A DNA stretch of 6,103 nt, from the NCBI GenBank assembly GCA_016870425.1, contig VGBQ01000149.1, forward strand, positions 1-6,103, read 5' to 3'. The first letter of the stretch is position 1, and each line of letters begins with the position of its first letter. Source of the stretch: Actinomycetota bacterium (lineage in GTDB: Bacteria; Actinomycetota; Actinomycetes; S36-B12). The notes beneath the pieces are model-generated. The model saw only the letters and a list, made by a program, of their open reading frames with translations, was not told where the DNA came from and searched no databases. Shown in pieces: positions 1-5,585 of the stretch. The position numbers were made by a program, and so were the translations under genes.

Positions 1-1
1 G

Positions 2-508
2 CACCTCATGCGCACCGGAGCGGCAGGTGTGCTCGTCGGTTTCGGGGGCGGGGCGGCCCACACGACTTCCGACGTCCTCGGCATCCGCGTGCCCATGGCC
101 AGTGCGATCGCCGATGTGGCGGCTGCGCGACGCGACTACCTCGACGAGTCGGGGGGCCGCTACGTCCATGTCATCGCCGATGGCTCGGTGGGTTCCTCGG
201 GAGCCCTCGTGAAGGCCATCGCCTGTGGAGCCGACGCGGCCATGGTCGGCTCACTCCTGGCGCGGGCGAGCGACGCACCGGGGGCGGGCCTGCACTGGGG
301 TGCGGAGGCGTGGCATGCGCGCCTCCCGCGGGGTGAGTGCAAGGAGTTGGGCGTTGTCGGCACCTTCGAGCAGATCCTGCGCGGCCCGTCGACCCACGCG
401 GACGGGTCAGCCAACATCGTTGGCGCCCTGCGCAAAGCCATGGCGACGACGGGCTACAGTGACCTGAAGGAGTTCCAGCGCATAGAGGTCATCCTTGACC
501 CGCTGTGA
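2..508 (+). CDS. guaB3: GuaB3-type IMP dehydrogenase-related protein, C-terminal part (5' truncated by window edge)
   Basis: The frame is open from the window edge (His-Leu precede the Met at 8) and ends in TGA at 506-508; about 168 residues remain of a family usually near 370-390 residues, so roughly the first half is missing. It is an IMP dehydrogenase/GMP reductase-type TIM barrel. Counting from the Met at 8, the phosphate/active-site loop GFGGGAAHTT lies at residues 11-20, the IMP-binding IADG at 56-59, SSGALVKAIACGADAAMVGS at 63-82, and the actinobacterial ending ATTGYSDLKEFQRIEVILDPL closes the protein. Canonical IMPDH has a catalytic Cys where this loop has His18 (HTT instead of CTT), which is typical of the GuaB3 branch. 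DGS replaces the usual DGG. Canonical IMPDH converts IMP to XMP with NAD+ in the cytosol; what the actinobacterial GuaB3 does is, to my knowledge, unsettled. In mycobacteria guaB3 sits between guaB2 and choD, and a choD homologue follows here three genes downstream. Confidence 0.93.
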   Translation, partial: HLMRTGAAGVLVGFGGGAAHTTSDVLGIRVPMASAIADVAAARRDYLDESGGRYVHVIADGSVGSSGALVKAIACGADAAMVGSLLARASDAPGAGLHWGAEAWHARLPRGECKELGVVGTFEQILRGPSTHADGSANIVGALRKAMATTGYSDLKEFQRIEVILDPL

Positions 509-525
509 CCGCGCGTCCCATCTGC

Positions 526-583
526 CGAGTGTGCAGTAGCGTGCAGGAATTCGCCCTCGGACGTGCACGCAACTGCACAGTCG
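526..583. repeat. Large imperfect inverted repeat with four phased TGCA motifs; candidate operator or U-less terminator
   Basis: The arms at 526-547 and 562-583 are inverted copies matching at 19 of 22 positions (mismatched pairs 529/580, 538/571 and 546/563), separated by a 14-nt spacer. Each arm holds TGCA-N6-TGCA (532-545 and 564-577), so four TGCA tetramers lie 10, 22 and 10 bp apart, close to whole helical turns. If glpD transcription starts at 620, the element spans about -94 to -37, a usual place for an activator or for looped repressor sites. As RNA it could fold into a 22-bp stem, but no T-tract follows, so it is not a standard intrinsic terminator; a U-less terminator for guaB3 remains possible. 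I do not recognise the cognate regulator. Confidence 0.7.
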
Positions 584-600
584 CCGAGAATCCTTGCGAC

Positions 601-608
601 GGGGGAGG
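601..608 (+). promoter_or_regulatory. Candidate ribosome binding site (GGGGGAGG) supporting the glpD GTG start
   Basis: A purine-rich GGGGGAGG ends 11 bases before GTG 620, slightly longer than the ideal spacing. It could serve a leadered transcript started further upstream, for example one running through from guaB3. It supports GTG 620 over the in-frame ATG at 692, which lacks a comparable site. Confidence 0.4.
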
Positions 609-620
609 ATAATGGTGCCG
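608..620 (+). promoter_or_regulatory. Candidate -10 box (GATAAT, 608-613) for a leaderless glpD transcript starting at 620
   Basis: GATAAT matches TATAAT at five of six positions and is followed by exactly six bases before the GTG at 620, so the predicted +1 is the first base of the glpD start codon. This is the arrangement of leaderless mRNAs, which are common in actinobacteria. I see no convincing -35 box at 16-18 bp spacing (around 584-591), so the call rests on the -10 box and its distance alone. The same bases overlap the candidate Shine-Dalgarno at 601-608, and the two explanations compete. Confidence 0.4.
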
Positions 621-2272
621 TGACCGACGCGGATGATCGTCTCTCTCCGGCGTCGCGCACTAGGTCCGTTGCATTCGTGCGCGGGCATACGATGGACGTG
701 GCGATCATCGGCGGCGGGGTCGTGGGCTCTGGCGCCGCTCTTGACGCCGCCGCACGCGGCCTGACGGTTGCCCTCGTGGAGCAGCGAGACCTCGCGGCCG
801 GCACCTCCTCGCGTTCGTCGCGCCTGGCGCACGGTGGGCTGCGCTACCTGGAGCAACGCGAGTTCGGCCTCGTCCACGAGGCCCTGACCGAGCGGGGGCT
901 CCTCCTCGATCGGCTCGCCCCCCACCTGGTGCGGCCGATCCCGTTCCTCTTCCCGGTCGGCCGGAAGTGGGAGCGTCCCTACGTCGCATCGGGGGTGCGG
1001 CTCTACGACGCGCTCAGTCGTATCGGCAGCTACGGCGGCACCATGCCGCGACCCAAGAGCCTCAACGTCGACGAGGCCAAGGAGTTGGCACCGGATCTCG
1101 ACGCTGGGGAGATGGCGGGTGCGGTGAGATTCCACGACGCCCAGATCGACGACGCGCGCCACACCGTCGCTGTCGCGCGAACCGCCGCTGCCTACGGCGC
1201 GCACATTCTCACCCGCACGCGTGTGGATGGGTTGCTGCGCGAGGACGATCGGGTGACGGGGCTGCTTGTCACCGACGAGATGACCGGGGAGCGCTACGAG
1301 ATTCGCTCCCATGTCGTGATTGCGGCCGCGGGAGTGTGGACCGATGACATCCTCCGCATGGTCGACGCCCAGGCGCCCGAGCGCGTGCAGCAGAGCAAGG
1401 GGGTCCACCTGGTCGTGCGCGGAGATGCAATCCGCTCGACGACGGCGATCATCGCCCGCACCCCCGCGAGCGTGCTCTTCCTCCTGCCCTGGGGCGGCGA
1501 CTGGATCGTGGGCACGACCGACACTGAGCGTGACGCGGCCGAGAGCCTCGCGGACCCGGAGGCCACGGAGCAGGAGATCGATTACCTTCTCGGACAGGCC
1601 AATCGCTGGCTCGCGCGGCCACTGCGCCGGGAGGACGTCATCGCGACGTACGCTGGCTACCGGCCACTCGTGGCGGAGGATTCCACGGAGTCCACAACGC
1701 AGGTATCCCGCGAGCACGTGGTCTTCCACCCCGCACCCGGACTCGTGGCGATCGCCGGAGGCAAGTACACGACGTACCGCGTGATGGCTGCGGACGCGGT
1801 CGACGCGGCCGTGGCAGACCTGGATGCGGAGGACATCCCTGCATCCTCGACCGCGGAGATCCCCCTCGTGGGCGCGATCGGCTTCGCTGAATTGTGGGCT
1901 GATCGAGCAGCCCTGGCGGAGCGCTCGGACCTGCCCATCGACGCAGTCGAGCGACTGCTGCGCCGACACGGATCGCGCGTCAGTGAGGTCTTCGATGCCA
2001 TCGCCGCGCAGCCGGACCTCCGCAAGCCGCTACCCCCCGCCGGTCGCCATGTGGCAGCCGAGGCCGTCGTGGCCGTGACCCACCAGGGTGCCCTGGACCT
2101 CGAGGACGTCCTTGTCCGCCGGCTGCGCCTCACCGCCGAGTCCCCGGACGCCGGCCGGGAGGCGGCCTCGGCGGTTGCCCCCCTCATTGCCCCCTACCTC
2201 GGCTGGGATGCGGACCGCATCGCCGAGGAGATCTCGGCGTACGCCGACCGGCACCCCCTCGCCCGCGCGTAG
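620..2272 (+). CDS. glpD: FAD-dependent glycerol-3-phosphate dehydrogenase (GlpD)
   Basis: The 550-residue protein oxidises sn-glycerol 3-phosphate to dihydroxyacetone phosphate with FAD, passing electrons to the quinone pool as a peripheral membrane enzyme. From GTG 620, the FAD Rossmann motif is DVAIIGGGVVGSG (GxGxxG at residues 31-36), followed by the family signature AGTSSRSSRLAHGGLRYLE (60-78). HDAQIDD (172-178), YAGYRPLVAEDS (345-356) and GGKYTTYRVMA (380-390) are further conserved blocks of the DAO/GlpD fold. The last part (about 400-550) is the helical C-terminal domain, ending in LGWDADRIAEEISAYADRHP. GTG 620 is chosen because it keeps LSPASR near the N-terminus, which actinobacterial GlpD proteins share before the Rossmann strand. 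ATG 692 would start directly on that strand, and the upstream ATG 563 lies inside an inverted repeat. Length is normal and no key block is missing. It is the first gene of a likely operon with gabD2 (9 bp gap). Confidence 0.95.
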   Translation: MTDADDRLSPASRTRSVAFVRGHTMDVAIIGGGVVGSGAALDAAARGLTVALVEQRDLAAGTSSRSSRLAHGGLRYLEQREFGLVHEALTERGLLLDRLAPHLVRPIPFLFPVGRKWERPYVASGVRLYDALSRIGSYGGTMPRPKSLNVDEAKELAPDLDAGEMAGAVRFHDAQIDDARHTVAVARTAAAYGAHILTRTRVDGLLREDDRVTGLLVTDEMTGERYEIRSHVVIAAAGVWTDDILRMVDAQAPERVQQSKGVHLVVRGDAIRSTTAIIARTPASVLFLLPWGGDWIVGTTDTERDAAESLADPEATEQEIDYLLGQANRWLARPLRREDVIATYAGYRPLVAEDSTESTTQVSREHVVFHPAPGLVAIAGGKYTTYRVMAADAVDAAVADLDAEDIPASSTAEIPLVGAIGFAELWADRAALAERSDLPIDAVERLLRRHGSRVSEVFDAIAAQPDLRKPLPPAGRHVAAEAVVAVTHQGALDLEDVLVRRLRLTAESPDAGREAASAVAPLIAPYLGWDADRIAEEISAYADRHPLARA

Positions 2273-2282
2273 TCTGGCCGCA
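2270..2282 (+). promoter_or_regulatory. Candidate -10 box (TAGTCT, 2270-2275) for a leaderless gabD2 transcript
   Basis: TAGTCT fits the TAnnnT core of actinobacterial -10 elements, its first three bases being the TAG or overlapping stop region of glpD (TAG occupies 2270-2272). Exactly six bases (GGCCGC) separate it from ATG 2282, the same spacing seen at glpD. No Shine-Dalgarno precedes the ATG. TAnnnT is a weak pattern that occurs often by chance, and no -35 box is evident, so translational coupling to glpD across the 9-bp gap is an equally good explanation. Confidence 0.3.
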
Positions 2283-3829
2283 TGGCCATCATCTCGGCGC
2301 CACCCGCGTCCGCCTCTCTCATCTCCCGCCTCGCCGTGGCGCCCGACGCCGACACCCGCGAGGTGCACGCCCCCTTCACTGGCGAGTTGCTCTATCGGCT
2401 GCCGCTGGCCACGGAGTACGACGTCGCCAGTGCTGCGGCGCGTGCACGCTCAGTGCAGCGCGAGTGGGCGGAGCGCCCCGTGCGCGATCGCGTGCGCATC
2501 ATGCGCAAGTTCCACGATCTGGTCATCGCCAAGCGCGACGAGGCACTCGACCTGCTGCAGTGGGAGGTCGGCAAGGCCCGGGCGGATGCACTTGAGGAGG
2601 TCCTCGACGTCGCCGTCGTGACGCAGTACTACACGCGCACCGCATCCAAGCTGCTGCGTCCACGTCGGGTGCGCGGGGCACTGCCGGTGCTTGTCGGCGT
2701 GGAGGAGCTCCGCAAGCCGGTCGGGCTCGTGGGCATCATCGCCCCCTGGAACTACCCACTCACCCTGGCCGCGAGCGACGCGGTGCCGGCGTTGCTGGCC
2801 GGCAATGGCGTCCTGCTCAAACCCGATCCCCAGACGACCCTGGTGGCGGCGTGGGTGCTCGAGCAGTTCCTGCGCGCAGGGCTGCCCGACGGACTCATGG
2901 CGATCATCCCGGGGGAGGGCCCGGTCGCCGGACCGCTCGTCATCGACGCGGTCGATCATGTGATGTTCACGGGCTCGACCGCCACGGGTCGGGTCGTGGC
3001 CGAGCGGTGCGCGAAGCGCCTCGTCGAGTGCACGCTGGAGCTCGGCGGCAAGAACGCCATGATCGTGCGCTCCGACGTCGACCCGGCCAAGGCTGCGGAG
3101 ACGGCTGTGCGCGCGTGCTTCGCCAACGCCGGCCAGCTCTGCATTTCGATGGAGCGCATCTACGTCAACGTCGACGTCTACGACGAGTTCCTCGCCCACT
3201 TCATCCCGCGCGTGCTGTCGATGCGCATTGCGTCCGGCCCCGGCTGGGAGGGCGACATCGGCTGCCTGGTGTCACCCGCGCACCTCGATCGAGTGACGGC
3301 CCACGTCGACGAGGCTGTGGCCCTGGGCGCCACCGTGCTCGCCGGTGGTCGGGCGCGCCCGGACATCGGGCCGCTGGCGTTCGAGCCGACGGTGCTCGCC
3401 GACGTCACGGAGTCGATGACGCTGTGCCGCGAGGAGACCTTCGGCCCCGTCGCCGCTGTCTATCCCGTGCACGACGACGAGGAGGCGGTGCGTCGGGCCA
3501 ATGACACGACGTACGGGCTCAACGCCTCGATCCTCACCCGCGACCTGCGCGCCGGCAAGCGCCTGGCCCGGCGGCTGCGCACCGGCTCGGTCAATGTCAA
3601 CGAGGGGTACGCCGCATCCTGGGGTTCGACGGCCGCCGCGATGGGAGGCGTCGGCGACTCGGGTCTGGGGCACCGGCACGGCGAGGGTGGCCTACTCAAC
3701 TACACCGAGCCCCAGGCGATCGCCACGCAGCGACTTCTCGGCTTCGGCCCCCAGCTCGGCCTCGACGCGCAACGATGGGGCCAGTTCTTGGCTACGGCGG
3801 TGGGCACGATGGGGCGCCTGCGGCTCTAG
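2282..3829 (+). CDS. gabD2: Succinate-semialdehyde dehydrogenase, GabD2 type (aldehyde dehydrogenase superfamily)
   Basis: The 515-residue cytosolic enzyme is predicted to oxidise succinate semialdehyde to succinate with NAD(P)+. All catalytic landmarks of the aldehyde dehydrogenase superfamily are present: oxyanion-hole Asn157 in APWNYP, cofactor-binding Lys180 in LLKPD, GSTATG (231-236) of the Rossmann fold, general base Glu253 in LELGGKN, nucleophile Cys287 in NAGQLCIS, and Glu385 in EETFGPV. Assignment to the GabD2 subgroup rests on remembered similarity to Mycobacterium tuberculosis GabD2 (about 518 residues), including RACFANAGQLCIS, GGRARPDIGPL, YGLNAS, and the ending around NEGYAASWGS, GLGHRHGEGGLLNYTE and QAIAT. 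Substrate is inferred from the subgroup; another aldehyde cannot be excluded. ATG 2282 follows the glpD stop by 9 bp with no Shine-Dalgarno; GTG 2336 is an in-frame alternative but would shorten the N-terminus relative to GabD2. The gene probably shares a transcript with glpD. Confidence 0.9.
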   Translation: MAIISAPPASASLISRLAVAPDADTREVHAPFTGELLYRLPLATEYDVASAAARARSVQREWAERPVRDRVRIMRKFHDLVIAKRDEALDLLQWEVGKARADALEEVLDVAVVTQYYTRTASKLLRPRRVRGALPVLVGVEELRKPVGLVGIIAPWNYPLTLAASDAVPALLAGNGVLLKPDPQTTLVAAWVLEQFLRAGLPDGLMAIIPGEGPVAGPLVIDAVDHVMFTGSTATGRVVAERCAKRLVECTLELGGKNAMIVRSDVDPAKAAETAVRACFANAGQLCISMERIYVNVDVYDEFLAHFIPRVLSMRIASGPGWEGDIGCLVSPAHLDRVTAHVDEAVALGATVLAGGRARPDIGPLAFEPTVLADVTESMTLCREETFGPVAAVYPVHDDEEAVRRANDTTYGLNASILTRDLRAGKRLARRLRTGSVNVNEGYAASWGSTAAAMGGVGDSGLGHRHGEGGLLNYTEPQAIATQRLLGFGPQLGLDAQRWGQFLATAVGTMGRLRL

Positions 3830-3839
3830 CATCCTGTGA

Positions 3840-3859
3840 GGCACGGCTCGGCACGGATC
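3840..3859 (+). repeat. Two tandem 10-bp units (GGCACGGctc / GGCACGGatc) in the choD leader
   Basis: GGCACGG occurs at 3840-3846 and again at 3850-3856, exactly one helical turn apart, in the 58-bp gap between gabD2 and the choD-like gene. It is too short and G+C-rich to be convincing, but tandem units one turn apart can be protein-binding sites. I do not recognise a known operator here. Confidence 0.3.
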
Positions 3860-3873
3860 TGATCTCGACCCGG

Positions 3874-3882
3874 AAAGGGAGG
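3874..3882 (+). promoter_or_regulatory. Strong Shine-Dalgarno (AAAGGGAGG) of the choD-like gene
   Basis: AAAGGGAGG ends five bases before ATG 3888 and closely matches the complement of the 16S rRNA 3' end. It fixes the start of the choD-like gene and contrasts with gabD2, which has no such site. Confidence 0.85.
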
Positions 3883-3887
3883 CGCAC

Positions 3888-5582
3888 ATGGCTGGCTTCG
3901 ACTACGACGTCCTCGTCGTCGGCTCGGGCTTCGGCGGCTCCGTCGCCGCGTTCCGGCTGTCGGAGAAGGGCTACCGCGTCGGGGTGCTCGAGGCCGGCCG
4001 CCGCTTCACCGATGCCGACTTCCCCAAGACCTCGTGGCGCCTGCGCCGCTTCCTGTGGGCCCCGGCCCTGGGCTGCACAGGCATCCAGCGCATCCACGTC
4101 CTGAAGGACGTTGTCGTCCTCGCGGGGGCGGGTGTCGGCGGCGGTTCCCTCGTCTACGCCAACACGCTCTACGTCCCGCCGAAGCGGTTCTTCGAGGACC
4201 GGCAGTGGGCGCACATCACCGACTGGGCCGCCGAGCTGGCGCCCTACTACGACCAGGCCTCGCGCATGCTCGGCGTCGTCACCAATCCCACGATGACGCC
4301 GAGCGATGTCGTCATGAAAGCGGTCGCGGATGAGATGGGCGTCGGCCACACATTCCAGATGACGCCGGTCGGCGTCTACTTCGGTGACGGCCCGGGTGTC
4401 GTGAAGCCCGACCCCTTCTTCGGTGGGGTCGGGCCCGAGCGCACCGGCTGCACGGAGTGCGGCGAGTGCATGACCGGGTGCCGTCACAATGCCAAGAACA
4501 CCCTGCCCAAGAACTACCTCGGGCTGGCCGAGGCAGCGGGTGCCGTCGTGCATCCGATGACGACCGTGACGTCGATTGAGCCCCGCACCGGTGGTGGCTA
4601 CACCATCACGACCAAGCGCACCGGCAGCCTGTCGCGCCGCACCCGCACCTTCACCGCCGAGCAGGTCGTGATGGCGGCGGGCACCTACAACACCCAGAAG
4701 CTCCTGCACCGCATGAAGGACGAGGGCAAGCTGCCCCGGCTCTCGCGCATGCTCGGGCGCCTGTCGCGAACCAACTCCGAGTCGATTCTGGGTGCCGTAG
4801 CGAGGTCCCCGAAGGCCGACTACACGCGCGGCGTCGCGATCACGTCGAGCTTTTTCCCCGACGACGTCGGCACTCACGTCGAGCCGTGCCGCTACGGCAA
4901 GGGCTCCAACTCCATGGGCCTGCTCCAGTCCGTCATCACGGTGCCGCGACCGGGCGAGCCCCGCTGGCGCACGTGGACCAAGGAGATCTGGCGCCAGCGC
5001 GCCAACGCCGCCTATCTCGTCAACGTGCGCAAGTGGAGCGAGCGCGCGGTGATCTCGCTCGTCATGCAGCCCGTCGACAACTCCCTCACTCTCACCGGCA
5101 AGCGCGGGCGACTCGGCTGGCGCCTGGCGACCAACAAGGACGAGTCCAATCCCGCCCCGTCGTACATCCCCATCTCCGACGAGGTGGTGCACCGCATCGC
5201 CGACCAGATCGATGGCGTGGCGGGCTCCAATGCCTTCGACAACTTCGATGCGGTGATGACCGCGCACTTCGTCGGTGGCTGCGTGATCGGAGCCGACGAG
5301 GAGACGGGCGTCGTGGATGCCTACCACCGGGCCTTCGGACATCCCGGACTGCACATCGTCGACGGGTCCGCGATCACGGCGAACCTCGGCGTCAACCCCT
5401 CGCTCACCATCACGGCGCAGGCCGAGCGCGCCATGGCGATGTGGCCCAACAAGGGCGAGGAGGACGTGCGCCCGGAGCTCGGCAACGCCTACGTCGCCGT
5501 CGAGGCCGTGGCACCCAAGAATCCCTTCGTGCCCGAGCACGCGCCGGGTGCCCTGCGGCTGCCGATCGTCGAGGTCCGCTAG
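3888..5582 (+). CDS. choD: GMC-family FAD oxidoreductase, ChoD-like (putative cholesterol oxidase)
   Basis: The 564-residue flavoprotein aligns from memory along its whole length with mycobacterial ChoD. FAD-binding GSGFGG lies at 12-17 after strand DYDVLVV, with Glu35 in VLEAGRR as the expected ribose-binding acid. GAGVGGGSL (80-88) is the GMC signature near the flavin. H460 (TAHFVGG) and N503 (GVNPSLTITAQAERA) sit where cholesterol oxidases place the catalytic His/Asn pair. Cys188, 191, 194 and 198 form CxxCxxCxxxC, a ferredoxin-like pattern shared with mycobacterial ChoD and suggesting, but not proving, an iron-sulfur cluster. I see no signal peptide, so it should act in the cytosol. Sterol oxidation is only the family label: the neighbours here are not sterol catabolism genes, and the role of mycobacterial ChoD in cholesterol breakdown is itself disputed. 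A strong Shine-Dalgarno sets ATG 3888. The gene is 58 bp after gabD2 and 3 bp before the transporter. Confidence 0.9.
   Translation: MAGFDYDVLVVGSGFGGSVAAFRLSEKGYRVGVLEAGRRFTDADFPKTSWRLRRFLWAPALGCTGIQRIHVLKDVVVLAGAGVGGGSLVYANTLYVPPKRFFEDRQWAHITDWAAELAPYYDQASRMLGVVTNPTMTPSDVVMKAVADEMGVGHTFQMTPVGVYFGDGPGVVKPDPFFGGVGPERTGCTECGECMTGCRHNAKNTLPKNYLGLAEAAGAVVHPMTTVTSIEPRTGGGYTITTKRTGSLSRRTRTFTAEQVVMAAGTYNTQKLLHRMKDEGKLPRLSRMLGRLSRTNSESILGAVARSPKADYTRGVAITSSFFPDDVGTHVEPCRYGKGSNSMGLLQSVITVPRPGEPRWRTWTKEIWRQRANAAYLVNVRKWSERAVISLVMQPVDNSLTLTGKRGRLGWRLATNKDESNPAPSYIPISDEVVHRIADQIDGVAGSNAFDNFDAVMTAHFVGGCVIGADEETGVVDAYHRAFGHPGLHIVDGSAITANLGVNPSLTITAQAERAMAMWPNKGEEDVRPELGNAYVAVEAVAPKNPFVPEHAPGALRLPIVEVR
5571..5575 (+). 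promoter_or_regulatory. Candidate ribosome binding site (GAGGT) for the TTG start of the transporter
   Basis: GAGGT lies inside the last codons of the choD-like gene and ends 10 bases before TTG 5586. It is a modest match, but it supports TTG 5586 as the start, and ribosomes finishing choD at 5582 could also reinitiate there. Confidence 0.45.
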
Positions 5583-5585
5583 CTC

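Noticed and set aside
594..599. TTGCGA as a -35 box for the GATAAT element
   Set aside because: The spacer to 608 would be only 8 bp, far too short for a sigma-70-type promoter.
563..619. Extended glpD N-terminus starting at ATG 563
   Set aside because: The added residues would be read through the right arm of the inverted repeat and the promoter-like region, and resemble nothing in GlpD relatives; GTG 620 has better support.
692..694. ATG 692 as the glpD start
   Set aside because: It lacks a ribosome binding site and removes the LSPxxR segment that actinobacterial GlpD proteins carry before the FAD strand.
407..1969. Long minus-strand open frame opposite guaB3 and glpD
   Set aside because: It runs antisense through two clearly recognised genes, its product is rich in Arg, His and Gly with no family resemblance, and long antisense frames are expected in high-G+C coding DNA.
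3830..3887. Sterol-type (KstR) operator before the choD-like gene
   Set aside because: I looked for the TAGAAC...GTTCTA-type palindrome expected of KstR and found none in the gap, so there is no support for sterol-responsive control here.
3792..5540. Long minus-strand open frame opposite the choD-like gene
   Set aside because: It is a codon-bias shadow: low-complexity composition, no recognisable domain, and complete overlap with a well-supported gene.
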